Shown here piece after piece: positions 1-9,471 of a DNA stretch of 64,000 bases. Origin of the DNA: Acetobacter sp. 46_36 (GTDB lineage Bacteria > Pseudomonadota > Alphaproteobacteria > RF32 > CAG-239). Each line of letters opens with the position of its first letter. The stretch's first letter is position 1. The position numbers were made by a program, and so were the translations under genes. A model generated the notes under the pieces. It was not told the DNA's origin and made no database searches. It was given only the letters and a program-made list of their open reading frames with translations. The stretch is taken from NCBI GenBank assembly GCA_001917135.1, contig MNTT01000016.1, positions 199,576 through 263,575 of the forward strand, given 5' to 3'.

Positions 1-345
1 AACCGTTTGGCTCTCCTGATAAAAGCGCTGCTGTTCGTCAGCACTTTCCCTGTTTAATTCGTCGACGACCTGCGCAAACTCTTCCTGCCATTCCGTTGAA
101 CCGCCGCTGTTAAAGCAAAGACCTTCCTTCAGCCGATGCAGCAAAACATCCACCGGATATGTGCCGCTGCGATACTTTCGCCAAAACGAATTGATAATCT
201 TTAACCGTTCCTGGCGGTAAAATTCCGCACGATTACGACAATACTCCGCATACTTCTGCTGACGTTTGCGGGAATCCATTTTTCTGTGCACCACTCTGCC
301 AAATACTGCCAAGATAAACAAGGCAAAAATGAAGATTGTTTCCAT
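1..345 (-). CDS. membrane-anchored protein of unknown function (partial, C-terminus off the window)
   Basis: An uninterrupted reading frame runs from the ATG at 345 to the left edge (115 codons, no stop), so the gene continues outside the window. Residues 1-17 are strongly hydrophobic (METIFIFALFILAVFGR) and are followed by basic residues, as in an N-terminal signal anchor with the rest in the cytoplasm. The rest is charged, helical-looking and rich in Arg, Gln and Glu. No family is recognised. A consensus sigma-70 promoter lies just upstream (379-406), which supports this start and strand. Confidence 0.7.
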   Translation of the reverse strand, partial: METIFIFALFILAVFGRVVHRKMDSRKRQQKYAEYCRNRAEFYRQERLKIINSFWRKYRSGTYPVDVLLHRLKEGLCFNSGGSTEWQEEFAQVVDELNRESADEQQRFYQESQTV

Positions 346-378
346 AAATTATATTTTAATAATTATTAAATTGGGTTG

Positions 379-406
379 ATTATAGCATCATCTTGTTTTT
401 TGTCAA
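379..406 (-). promoter_or_regulatory. sigma-70 promoter of the partial membrane gene
   Basis: Read on the minus strand, TTGACA (401-406) and TATAAT (379-384) are both perfect consensus hexamers, separated by 16 bp. The site is 34 bp before the ATG at 345 and follows the stop of the flavin reductase-rubredoxin gene. Confidence 0.75.
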
Positions 407-423
407 CTCTTTTGAGGCCATGG

Positions 424-1143
424 CTATTGCAGTTCAAACATATCTTTGCCGACACCGCATAACGGACAGCGCCAATCATCCGGCAGTTCTTCAAACGGGA
501 TATCTCCTTCGTAAACATAGCCGCAAAGCGTACATGTCCAGCGTTTTTCGGCAGAGGCCGGCGATGACGGCTGAGCTGTGGATGATGAAGATGACGCAGA
601 CATTGCCGTTTGGGACTTTTTACAAGCGGCATTACCGGCCGAACGCCCGGCTTTATACGCGCTGAAAGCAATGGCGACCTGTTCCTTAAACCCGTCGCGA
701 TAATATTTATAGGTCAGCGGCTCGCCGGAGCGGCTGTCAAACGCATCAACAACCTCGGCAATAAACACCGTATTGCTCGCATATATCAGTTTGTTGACAA
801 CCCGTACCCTGATTTTGGCCAAAGCATCCGAAATATACGGCAAGCCATCGATTTCCGCAAAGGGTATGTTCTGCCACTTTTTGACGTCGCGGCTGCTCTG
901 ATAGCCGAAATTTGCCACGACAAACGGATCGGTTTCTTTCGCCAAAACGCTTATGCCGAACTCGCCGGCTTTTTCAATGCAGCTTTTGGTATGGCTGTTA
1001 TTCATACATGACACCATTATCAGGTACGGCGAAACGGCGATTTGACTTACGGCATCGACCAAAGAGCCGGCGTACCCCTCCCCGTCTTGTACAGACAATA
1101 CATAAAGACCGTTCGTTATCGTATATAAAGCGTTTTCCTGCAT
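424..1143 (-). CDS. flavin reductase-like protein fused to rubredoxin
   Basis: This 239-residue protein has two parts. Residues 1-165 resemble the FMN-binding flavin reductase (split-barrel) family. After a Ser/Ala-rich linker (170-199) comes a rubredoxin with its two iron-binding pairs, CTLC at 204-207 and CPLC at 226-229. The family architecture is that of high-molecular-weight rubredoxin, which passes electrons from NAD(P)H through FMN and Fe to flavodiiron or rubrerythrin-type oxygen, NO or peroxide reductases. That partner is not in the window. The gene has its own promoter and stands apart from the polysaccharide operon. It suggests an oxygen-sensitive lifestyle (inference). Domain calls are firm; the electron acceptor is unknown. 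Confidence 0.88.
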   Translation of the reverse strand: MQENALYTITNGLYVLSVQDGEGYAGSLVDAVSQIAVSPYLIMVSCMNNSHTKSCIEKAGEFGISVLAKETDPFVVANFGYQSSRDVKKWQNIPFAEIDGLPYISDALAKIRVRVVNKLIYASNTVFIAEVVDAFDSRSGEPLTYKYYRDGFKEQVAIAFSAYKAGRSAGNAACKKSQTAMSASSSSSTAQPSSPASAEKRWTCTLCGYVYEGDIPFEELPDDWRCPLCGVGKDMFELQ

Positions 1144-1176
1144 ATTTCCCTCCGTCTGCCGGTTGTTATGCCGTTT

Positions 1177-1205
1177 AATATAGACCGGAGCTGCTAAAAT
1201 AGCAA
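1177..1205 (-). promoter_or_regulatory. sigma-70 promoter of the flavin reductase-rubredoxin gene
   Basis: On the minus strand, TTGCTA (1200-1205) and TATATT (1177-1182) are separated by 17 bp and lie 34 bp before the ATG at 1143. A GGAGGG ribosome binding site sits between them and the start. Confidence 0.6.
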
Positions 1206-1259
1206 GGGGAACTTTGGTGCTTTAAACGCATCTTCATACGACAGAAGGCAAAGCTTAAA

Positions 1260-2666
1260 TCAAAATCTGAAATAAATAAAAGGATTATACGTAGATGCTG
1301 CAATTTCCGCCGAAGACAGGACAAATAATAAAATCAGCCATACGTTCACCAGTGTCCGCAGAACTTTATGTTTATATTTGATATCAAGCATCCCTTTGAA
1401 TAAGGGCATGGCACAAAAGACAGCCGCCGTAAAGGCTATAATTTCAATATTATCAATATAATAAGGCAATTTATACGTAATCTGATGTTCTGCAATCAGA
1501 CCGAACATATTCTTGATATACTCACACGCGTACGCCATATTATCGGCGCGGAACATCACCCATCCTATAACAAATGCGAATATTGTATAAAGATGCTGCG
1601 CTATATTGATTTTTAAACCACCACTTCTTTTATGCCAGCCGGTAATTTTTTCAAAAATGATAAATATCCCGTGCCACAATCCCCAAAAGACAAAGTTCCA
1701 ACTTGCGCCATGCCAAATTCCCGTCGCTAAAAAGACCACAAAAAGATTAAACAAATTGCGCCTTTGGGAAACTCTGTTCCCTCCCAGCGGGATATACAAA
1801 TATTCTTTAAACCATGTAGAAAGGGAGATATGCCATCTTCTCCAAAACTCGGTGATAGACTTAGAAATATACGGATAGTTGAAGTTTTCTAAGAACTTAA
1901 ACCCAAAGATGGAACCTAATCCGATAGCCATATCCGAGTAACCGCTGAAATCGTAATAAAGCTGCAGAGTGTAAGCTATGGCACCAATCCAGGCGGTAAG
2001 CGTGTCAAACTGTTCTACCGGCTGCGCAAAAATTTTATCGGCAACAGCTCCTAATGTATTAGCAATCAGCATTTTTTTTGCCAATCCGATAATAAAACGC
2101 TTCACCCCATACGCAACTTTATCGAAGGTAACCGTTCTGCAGGAAATCTGTTCAGCCACATCATGATATTTGACAATCGGACCAGCTACCAATTGCGGAA
2201 AAAGCGTTATATATAAAGCCAGCTTATAAATATCCCGCTGAGCCTTGACCTCCCCTCGGTATACATCAACTACGTAACTGAGTGCCTGAAATGTGTAGAA
2301 TGATATTCCAATCGGCATGATGACATCAATAAAATCGATATGCGTATGAAAAAGATGATTGATGTTATCCAGCACAAAATTAAAGTATTTGAAATAAAAC
2401 AGAAAGCTCAAATCTACCAAAATCGTCGCAACCAAAAGCAACTTGCGATGTATAAGGTTACGGCTGCGGCTGATATAATTTGCCCCCGTATAATTCACAA
2501 GTATTGTTAAAATCATAATTGCCAGATATTTCGGCTCTCCCCAAGCGTAAAACAGCATACTGGCAGCAAGAAGAATATAGTTTCTTATCTCCGGACGCAC
2601 CAATAAATAAATGGCACAAACAATCGGTAAAAACATAAAAACAAATGTCATCGATGAAAATAGCAT
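1260..2666 (-). CDS. MBOAT-family O-acyltransferase (AlgI-like)
   Basis: A 468-residue polytopic membrane protein with the MBOAT signatures: RRWH (His279) followed by the amphipathic STWFKEYLYIPLGGN stretch, and GIWHGASW with the catalytic His319. AlgI, DltB and PatA-type members pass acetyl groups across the inner membrane to a periplasmic acetyltransferase partner. The upstream gene (stop 3 bp before this start) encodes an AlgJ/AlgX-like SGNH protein, the usual partner, so the pair very probably O-acetylates the polysaccharide made by this operon. This is the last gene of the minus-strand operon. Length is typical of AlgI. The exact acyl group and acceptor cannot be read from the sequence. 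Confidence 0.9.
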   Translation of the reverse strand: MLFSSMTFVFMFLPIVCAIYLLVRPEIRNYILLAASMLFYAWGEPKYLAIMILTILVNYTGANYISRSRNLIHRKLLLVATILVDLSFLFYFKYFNFVLDNINHLFHTHIDFIDVIMPIGISFYTFQALSYVVDVYRGEVKAQRDIYKLALYITLFPQLVAGPIVKYHDVAEQISCRTVTFDKVAYGVKRFIIGLAKKMLIANTLGAVADKIFAQPVEQFDTLTAWIGAIAYTLQLYYDFSGYSDMAIGLGSIFGFKFLENFNYPYISKSITEFWRRWHISLSTWFKEYLYIPLGGNRVSQRRNLFNLFVVFLATGIWHGASWNFVFWGLWHGIFIIFEKITGWHKRSGGLKINIAQHLYTIFAFVIGWVMFRADNMAYACEYIKNMFGLIAEHQITYKLPYYIDNIEIIAFTAAVFCAMPLFKGMLDIKYKHKVLRTLVNVWLILLFVLSSAEIAASTYNPFIYFRF

Positions 2667-2669
2667 GGC

Positions 2670-4394
2670 TTAGTCCTTTATGGTTCGCAGTTTATCGGTA
2701 TAGCCTTCTTGAAATAGTAGTATGAGTACATCAGGCTTAAATTCTAAAATTTCTTTTTTCCAGCGCGATAATTTTAGATTGTCATTTGGTGCAATATTGC
2801 AACGAAATCTTTTTATATCCTTAAATGAATAAACCAGAAAAGGCTTAAAATTTTCTGTAAAAGAATTCCCTATCAATAAGGCCTTATATTTACCATCAGA
2901 ATTGTGAAATTCTCCATATGATATTGCATTAATATGTTTATTTTTGCCATCATAATATTTGTAATCAATATTAAGGGAGCAATCTTGATTTTGATATAGC
3001 AAATTGCAAGTATATCCTTGCCAATACTTTCTATCTGCTTCCGCTCTGACTTTCTTACTATAAGAAATATCAAAATCTCCTTCTTTTGCTTCATAAATAT
3101 CAGGAAAGTCTTTTTTTAACTGCTTTAATAAAGCTTGATACCCTATATATGCTCCCCAATCAGTCCAATGATGATCTGTTTTAAAATATACATAATCGCT
3201 CTTATCTGCTTCTTTTAACTCATCAAGCGGATAAATAATCTCAAAATTTAAAGTTTCTTTTATATACTTGATAAATTGAGGTAGAGTATCATTATATTCT
3301 TTTAGTTTATTATTTATCAATCCGTCTTTTGCGTAATATATTTTAGCAGGTACAATTTCCATATAGCATTTAATATTATTTTCTTTACAAAATTGCAGTA
3401 GATACTGAATATTTTTTTTATATTGCACTTTTTGCTTTTCTGATATGGTAAGAGTTGATAATTCATTATCGTTGAAATACCAATCATTTTTAAGCTTAGA
3501 TGCTTTTGCTGTTATGGTGTATTTGTTTATCTTTTTTATTTTATAATATACCTTTATAAGTTCATCTCTTCCCCAAAATCTATCACTAAACCAAGCGTCA
3601 AAATTTTTACCGTATTTTAAGTTGTACCCCCCCCGATAATCAATTAAAGGTGTGTATTTCGCAAGCATTCTGTTTTCCTGTTCGGATTTTTCCGCATCAG
3701 AAATATGCAACATTGGTAAAAATAATAATATAAAAAATACGGTCAAAAAGACAATATCAATGCGGCTTTTGTTTTGTACCCATTTTAACTTCATAAGCCA
3801 AGCAAGTATTTTAAAATACAACAAGAAAAATAGAGTAAATAAGGTTATTAGTAAAAGCACATCATATTTTGCAAAAACGCTAAGAGGAACAATGGTTAAT
3901 TGCTTTACCATCAAATCTCCTTTTCCTGAATAAAATGTACGAACCTCGATTTCACAAGATTTATCCAATTTTATTTTGTGATTTATTTGTTTTTGGCTTG
4001 GAAGTAAATTTCCTTTATAAAGGAGTTTTTTTCCCTTATCGGTCACAATATCAAAAGATGCTCCAGCATTTTTCGAAAGTTCATAGTTAAGTGTGATTTT
4101 ATATTCCCCTGCTGCTAGCTTTACGTACGGTCCATAGGTAAAGATACCTTTCTTTGCATTCTGTGTTTTTACTCCTTTCTCAACCAAAACATACCCAGAC
4201 TTCATTCGCAAATCCGAGCCGTGATATACATAGGAATAACTATAGATAGACTTAATAAAAAACAAACTTAAAACAGTCAAAATCCCTGCTAGAAAATACA
4301 AACCAGCTTTGTGGTCTACTTTTTTTATAATACAAGAACAAAAAGAGAACAATGTATTTCTTTCTAAATATAAGGTTATTTTTTCAAATACCAT
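2670..4394 (-). CDS. AlgJ/AlgX-like SGNH-hydrolase-fold O-acetyltransferase, membrane anchored
   Basis: A 574-residue protein. Hydrophobic segments lie at about 31-50, 178-200 and 211-232. Between the first two is a probable periplasmic beta-rich domain, and after the third is the catalytic domain. That domain shows the hallmarks of the AlgJ/AlgX/DltD-like SGNH group: an ENR motif near 240, DHHW at 407-410 followed by TDWGAY, and a late GNSF block for the nucleophile serine. It starts inside the end of the preceding epimerase gene (19-bp overlap) and precedes the MBOAT gene by 3 bp, so all three are co-translated. It probably transfers acetyl groups delivered by the MBOAT protein to the exported glycan. 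The N-terminal sandwich domain is unusual for AlgJ. Confidence 0.8.
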   Translation of the reverse strand: MVFEKITLYLERNTLFSFCSCIIKKVDHKAGLYFLAGILTVLSLFFIKSIYSYSYVYHGSDLRMKSGYVLVEKGVKTQNAKKGIFTYGPYVKLAAGEYKITLNYELSKNAGASFDIVTDKGKKLLYKGNLLPSQKQINHKIKLDKSCEIEVRTFYSGKGDLMVKQLTIVPLSVFAKYDVLLLITLFTLFFLLYFKILAWLMKLKWVQNKSRIDIVFLTVFFILLFLPMLHISDAEKSEQENRMLAKYTPLIDYRGGYNLKYGKNFDAWFSDRFWGRDELIKVYYKIKKINKYTITAKASKLKNDWYFNDNELSTLTISEKQKVQYKKNIQYLLQFCKENNIKCYMEIVPAKIYYAKDGLINNKLKEYNDTLPQFIKYIKETLNFEIIYPLDELKEADKSDYVYFKTDHHWTDWGAYIGYQALLKQLKKDFPDIYEAKEGDFDISYSKKVRAEADRKYWQGYTCNLLYQNQDCSLNIDYKYYDGKNKHINAISYGEFHNSDGKYKALLIGNSFTENFKPFLVYSFKDIKRFRCNIAPNDNLKLSRWKKEILEFKPDVLILLFQEGYTDKLRTIKD

Positions 4395-5323
4395 TCTACA
4401 AATTTGTGAATTCCTTGTTTAAAGGTTGTGTGCGGATTATAGTTCAATAATCTTTGAGCTTTAGAATAATCACAAACTGTCTTATTGACATCTCCGGGTT
4501 GCATAGGCTGCTGGTCAATGATGGCCTTTTTCCCAAGCTCTTCTTCAATAGTTTGAATCATCCGAGTTAAAGTAATTGGCTCTCCACCACCTAAATTTAT
4601 AATTTCATAAGGCGTTTTATCATAAGCAATAGCCCCTTCGATTCCGGAAAGAATGTCATCAATATAAGTATAATCGCGCATTGTTGTTCCGTCCCCATAA
4701 ACCGGAATAGGCTTTCCATCTAAAATTAAACGAGTAAATTTATTAATGGCTAAATCCGGACGTTGCCGAGGGCCATATACCGTAAAAAAGCGCAGACAAA
4801 CAGCCTGAATTCCATAAAGTTTTCTATAGGTATAAACAAACTGTTCATCTGAGGATTTGGTCGCGGCATACTGAGAAATCGGTTCAACAACTTTTAAGTC
4901 TTCAGAAAAAATTTCAGCTTCACAATTCCCATACACAGAACTTGAAGAAGCAAAGACTAACTTCTTGACATTATAATCTTTCATTAACTCCAAGATATGG
5001 ACTGTACCCAGGATATTGCTGCAGACATAACTTTCCGGAGCCATAATAGAAGGACGCACCCCTGCTCTACCGGCCAAATGAACAACGACATCAATTTTGT
5101 TGTCTCTGAAAACCTTTGTTAATTCCGCCTTATTTTCAATGTCCAAACAATAAAGTTTGTAATGGTCATTACTCATATTCGCAGAAATATTCTGCCATTT
5201 TATTTTCACATCATAATAGTCGTTAAAGTTATCAATATTGATAATATTATGCCCTTGAGCCAAAAGTTTATCAGCCAAACTGGAACCAATAAAACCCGCA
5301 CCGCCTGTAATTACAATATTCAT
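4376..5323 (-). CDS. NAD-dependent sugar epimerase, UDP-glucuronate 4-epimerase type
   Basis: A 315-residue extended short-chain dehydrogenase. The nucleotide-binding GGAGFIGSS lies at 7-15 and the catalytic Tyr152-x3-Lys156 within QYAATK, with the SSS loop just before. The insert DYYDVKIK near 36-43 and the R-x-FTVYGPRQRPD block resemble CapI-type UDP-glucuronate 4-epimerases, which make UDP-galacturonate. A UDP-glucose 4-epimerase is the main alternative. It sits 2 bp after the giant glycosyltransferase gene, with a strong AGGAG ribosome binding site, and overlaps the next gene. Fold and cofactor are certain; the substrate is inferred from similarity. Confidence 0.83.
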   Translation of the reverse strand: MNIVITGGAGFIGSSLADKLLAQGHNIINIDNFNDYYDVKIKWQNISANMSNDHYKLYCLDIENKAELTKVFRDNKIDVVVHLAGRAGVRPSIMAPESYVCSNILGTVHILELMKDYNVKKLVFASSSSVYGNCEAEIFSEDLKVVEPISQYAATKSSDEQFVYTYRKLYGIQAVCLRFFTVYGPRQRPDLAINKFTRLILDGKPIPVYGDGTTMRDYTYIDDILSGIEGAIAYDKTPYEIINLGGGEPITLTRMIQTIEEELGKKAIIDQQPMQPGDVNKTVCDYSKAQRLLNYNPHTTFKQGIHKFVEWYLKK

Positions 5324-5325
5324 TA

Positions 5326-8300
5326 TTAAAATCTCCTTTTTTTCTGTAGTAATGTTTTTTCGTCAACCAACATTTTTTGAGTCATAACTTGCTCATTTTC
5401 TAATGTTTTTATTTCTTTTTGCAGGCTTTCAACCAGCCCTTTCAAGCCAATAAGTTCTTTAGATAAAGCCTGAAAAGCTGGCGCGTAATCTACTGGAGGT
5501 TTAGGCAGTATCTTTGCTTTTACTTTCTTCCACCATTTTTGTAGACTTGTTTCTTTAACGATGGCGGGAGTTATTTGTAAACTGATAAAACCTATACCAA
5601 GGTTGCGTCTATCTTCAGCTAGACCAAGTTCCCAAGGTGATACGGGATTTTTTATTTTAAAGGAAAAGAAAGTCTTTCCGCTTTTTTTCAAAAGAGATTT
5701 TGGAATAATAAATTCTGTTTTTGGTGATGGTTTTCCCAATTCAAAAATCCAATCAACAATAAATTTATCATTTATGGAAACCGAAACAATCTGCTGTTTG
5801 ATTTTCTCGTTAAGAAAAGGCTTTAGCACAAAACAGCATCTTAAGTCCCCCTTGTCCGTGGGTAGTTTAATTTTCATATCAACAGTTTTTCCATCACTCC
5901 AACGCCCCCATTTTTCAGGTTTTGAAAGACCTTTAATATCAGAAGACGTAAGACTTTGTTTTGAAAACGAGAATGTTTTTCTCAAAATATTTTTGTATTT
6001 CGTTCGGGAAAGTCCTAAAAACTTATATATCTTCTTGAAATTAGCTTTTTCTTTTACAAAATAGGGAAGACCACAGAAATAATGTTTTAGTTTTATGTCA
6101 CCGTTCTTTTTTGTTCCTTGACGAGAGGAAAAAATCGGTATTCCGAAGAAATAAAACTTACAAATCTCAGTATTTCGAGATAAACCGAATAATTTCCAAG
6201 GAACGTAATTTCTCTGTTTTTTCTCATCTTGAACAGAATAAGCTTTTCTCATAAAATGTTTGTTGAGTGTATCAAAATCTAAAAGAGCTCCAGTCAATTT
6301 CCTACCGTATAAAAACTTATTATAAACCTGTTCTAAAGGAGCAAAGGTTTTATCGTAAGTCATATTTTGAGCGGTTTTATAAGCATTATTAATAATATCA
6401 TCGAGTTCCGTTTGATGTTCTTTGTAATACAATATCTTTTGCAAAATATCTTTAGAATTTTTGTTATCAATAAGGATAATATTCTTTTTATCTTCACCGA
6501 TATCCTGAACAACACCTATATTTGTGGCCAAAACAGGAGTTTTAGAAGCCATTGCCTCAATCACTGTAACCGGACCGCCTTCAACATCGGATAACATCAA
6601 ATAGAAATCAAGTGTTTTATAAAGGCGTGGCATATCTTCATCGGAAACAAAAGGAATGTAAGTAACTTTGAATTCTTCTTTTTTGATTTGTTTGACAAAT
6701 TGTTCCCACCCTGCTCCTGTGAGATAAATATGAAAAAGCTTTTGTTTATTTTGCTGCTTGATTTCATTTAATAATGCCATAAAATGTCGCGTACCTTTTC
6801 TATCTTCATTGTTAGAAGAGGCTTTAGCAAAGAAACCTATATTTATAATTTTTTTATTCTTGCGATATAAAGGTTTATGTTCTTGTAAAAAACGATCTTC
6901 AATGCCATTAAGAATAAGATCAACCTTATTAGGCAATACATTTCTATCTAACAATAAATTCCTATATTGAGATGATACACATATTATATGCTGACAATCA
7001 TTCACAATACCTTCAACTTCTTTTTCGTAATTCAACCAATGATGTACCATAACTAATATCTTAGACTTAGTAGTTAATTTTTTATATAAATTATATTGTT
7101 GAAAAGCCATTGGATGGACAATATCGACTTTTGCAAACAAATTTTTATAATAAGTCTGATTTTTTTCTGCATCAAAAACAGAAGTAAGAATAAAATTATA
7201 TTTATCACCTAACACTCTTTGTATCTGCTTTGCCCACCTACCTAATATCCAATCCGGATAATCATAGATAAGAGCAATAATAGGCTTACACTTATATTTT
7301 TTGCGTTTAATACAAACACCCAAGACATAAGTTTTCACTTTAGTATAAGCATTTTGATAATATATTGAACTTTTCTTATAAATAGGAAATAAAGAAAATA
7401 ATTTTACCGTCACATCGTTATTTTCTTTTACAATATTACAAATTTTATTCCAATAATTTTTATCGTTACCTCTTTGCATATATTGTTTATCATCAACATA
7501 AAAGTAACGCTGAGTAGAAAGTGGTGAAAGCAAATAATATTTACGCCATAAATCTGCTCCCCAAACATATTGTGTTTTCCATGGTTTCTTTTTATTTGTC
7601 AAATGAATAATAGTTGCGTTATTTACAACTTGTTCATACTCAGCTTCTGAAATATTATAAAATTCTATAATTTCATCTTTTGTATATTTCTCTAAATTTG
7701 GACCCATATAATTATATACAGGGGAAAGATATTTTACTTTTATACCAAAGGTACAATTTAAAGCATCTTGAGACATGAAGAAACCTTGATCTTTATGTAG
7801 TTTATAATCTATTAGCTTTTCTGAAATATTTTCATTGCGCATCTTTTTTAAGTTTAAAAGCATCATCCCTGCATTAAAGTAAGAGACTAAGTTATTTCTG
7901 ATATGATGATGTCCTGAAACCATTCCTCGCATATCTTTAACCGCAGCAACATAATTATCACCTAGTTCTGTTGCGTATAAAGAAGATAAATCTCCCTGAA
8001 CAATCATATCTACATCCATATACAATATTTTGTCATATTGAGGAAATGTTTCTGGTAAATCAAATTTAAATAAATCTGTGGAGCTTACGTGTTGGTGTGT
8101 TCCTTCAAATTGGGAAAAACGACTCTTATGATTTTCTGCTTTTACTCCAGAAAGACTGTTAAGTAGCCTGAGATTTTCTTCAGATAAGTTATTTCCCAAT
8201 ACGTAAATTCCATATTCTGTATTGACATTTTTATTTTCAATAAGCGAAGTTATTGTAACAATGGTCGGTATTACATAATTGTTATCCGTAAACATAACAA

Positions 8301-9471
8301 CGGGAACAAATTTTATATTTTCCATAAGTCGCAACATAACAATATCCAAAATAGATGAAACAGCCTTTTCCCAAGTAAATAATCTTGCCCTTTCTAAACC
8401 TTTTTGAGAATTTTTTTTGCGTAATGTTTCGCTAAAATAATATTTTTTGTAGGCATCAATATGTTTTTGTTTACTGGAACAATCTATCATAATTCCAGCA
8501 TCTCCAATTACTTCGGGTAATGATGAATTATTACTGGTTATAACTGGGCATCCACAAGCCATGGCTTCTAAGACGGGTAAGCCAAACCCTTCATATTTTG
8601 ATGTAAATGTAAACCATTCAGCTCCGCTATATAACGAAGCTAAATCTTTATCTGCAACATATCCTATTTTTAATATTTTATCTTTAAATTTTTGAAAATC
8701 TTTAGCAGTTAATGTACTTTTTAATTTTTCTAAAAAGTCATCTGCGCCACTGCCGCCAAGAACATACACAAGATCATGAATTTTATTAACTTTAATTAAT
8801 TCAACAAATGCACTTACTTGCATCAATAAATTTTTTCGATCATCCAACGCGCATAATGAAAATAAGTATTTTTTATTCTCTGGAATATTGTATTTCTTTT
8901 TTATAGAAAGTATTTTTGCCTCATCTTTGCATGGATAAAAATTATCAGCTACGCCCAAGGGAATCACTTTTATATGGTCTGAAGAAGCTTCCTTTACATA
9001 ATTTATAATATCTCTTTTACTGCATTTTGAAATAGTAAAATAATAATCGGTCGAGTTGATTGAACGTATAACCTCACCAATCCAAGACCCTTTTTCCAGG
9101 TCTTTTTCTAGGCCGGGAATAACAAGTGGTATCACATCATAAATCAATAAGAATTTACATATATCTGGTCGTTCTTCAATAAAGTTTGGAATTTTGTGTT
9201 GGGGAGAAAAAAAAGCATTTATCTTTTTTAGAAAAGGAGAAGAATTATCATTTATGATAATTTTCTCTGCGACTTCAGGAAAATTATTTTGCAAGAAAGT
9301 TTTAAGGGCATCATTATAATTACGATGACAATAGAAGTACAAATCTATCTCATTTCTTTTTATTAATTCTTTAAATAAATTATAGCAAACCGTGTAAACA
9401 CCACGTTTTAGATTATCATTGTTCCAGGCCTGAATAATTCTAGTCATATCGTATAATAAATTAATCTTCAT
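5326..9471 (-). CDS. giant multidomain glycosyltransferase (GT4-GT8-GT4 plus C-terminal beta domain)
   Basis: About 1381 residues. Domain 1 (about 1-380) is a GT4 retaining transferase with YEGFGLPVLEAMACG (the E-x7-E signature). Domain 2 (about 390-665) is a GT8 transferase with the metal-binding YMDVDM and a late KKKPW block. Domain 3 (about 715-1045) is a second, divergent GT4 with SDVEGGPVTVIEAMA. Residues 1160-1320 form a probable beta-sandwich (GLSKPEKWGRWSDG) like the carbohydrate-binding-like domains found in some glycan polymerases. The end is a short coiled coil. I chose the ATG at 9471 because GAGG lies 6 bp before it and the N-terminus then matches the neighbouring GT4s; the ATG at 9483 is an alternative. 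It overlaps the upstream GT4 gene. It may add three successive sugars (inference). Confidence 0.85.
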   Translation of the reverse strand: MKINLLYDMTRIIQAWNNDNLKRGVYTVCYNLFKELIKRNEIDLYFYCHRNYNDALKTFLQNNFPEVAEKIIINDNSSPFLKKINAFFSPQHKIPNFIEERPDICKFLLIYDVIPLVIPGLEKDLEKGSWIGEVIRSINSTDYYFTISKCSKRDIINYVKEASSDHIKVIPLGVADNFYPCKDEAKILSIKKKYNIPENKKYLFSLCALDDRKNLLMQVSAFVELIKVNKIHDLVYVLGGSGADDFLEKLKSTLTAKDFQKFKDKILKIGYVADKDLASLYSGAEWFTFTSKYEGFGLPVLEAMACGCPVITSNNSSLPEVIGDAGIMIDCSSKQKHIDAYKKYYFSETLRKKNSQKGLERARLFTWEKAVSSILDIVMLRLMENIKFVPVVMFTDNNYVIPTIVTITSLIENKNVNTEYGIYVLGNNLSEENLRLLNSLSGVKAENHKSRFSQFEGTHQHVSSTDLFKFDLPETFPQYDKILYMDVDMIVQGDLSSLYATELGDNYVAAVKDMRGMVSGHHHIRNNLVSYFNAGMMLLNLKKMRNENISEKLIDYKLHKDQGFFMSQDALNCTFGIKVKYLSPVYNYMGPNLEKYTKDEIIEFYNISEAEYEQVVNNATIIHLTNKKKPWKTQYVWGADLWRKYYLLSPLSTQRYFYVDDKQYMQRGNDKNYWNKICNIVKENNDVTVKLFSLFPIYKKSSIYYQNAYTKVKTYVLGVCIKRKKYKCKPIIALIYDYPDWILGRWAKQIQRVLGDKYNFILTSVFDAEKNQTYYKNLFAKVDIVHPMAFQQYNLYKKLTTKSKILVMVHHWLNYEKEVEGIVNDCQHIICVSSQYRNLLLDRNVLPNKVDLILNGIEDRFLQEHKPLYRKNKKIINIGFFAKASSNNEDRKGTRHFMALLNEIKQQNKQKLFHIYLTGAGWEQFVKQIKKEEFKVTYIPFVSDEDMPRLYKTLDFYLMLSDVEGGPVTVIEAMASKTPVLATNIGVVQDIGEDKKNIILIDNKNSKDILQKILYYKEHQTELDDIINNAYKTAQNMTYDKTFAPLEQVYNKFLYGRKLTGALLDFDTLNKHFMRKAYSVQDEKKQRNYVPWKLFGLSRNTEICKFYFFGIPIFSSRQGTKKNGDIKLKHYFCGLPYFVKEKANFKKIYKFLGLSRTKYKNILRKTFSFSKQSLTSSDIKGLSKPEKWGRWSDGKTVDMKIKLPTDKGDLRCCFVLKPFLNEKIKQQIVSVSINDKFIVDWIFELGKPSPKTEFIIPKSLLKKSGKTFFSFKIKNPVSPWELGLAEDRRNLGIGFISLQITPAIVKETSLQKWWKKVKAKILPKPPVDYAPAFQALSKELIGLKGLVESLQKEIKTLENEQVMTQKMLVDEKTLLQKKRRF

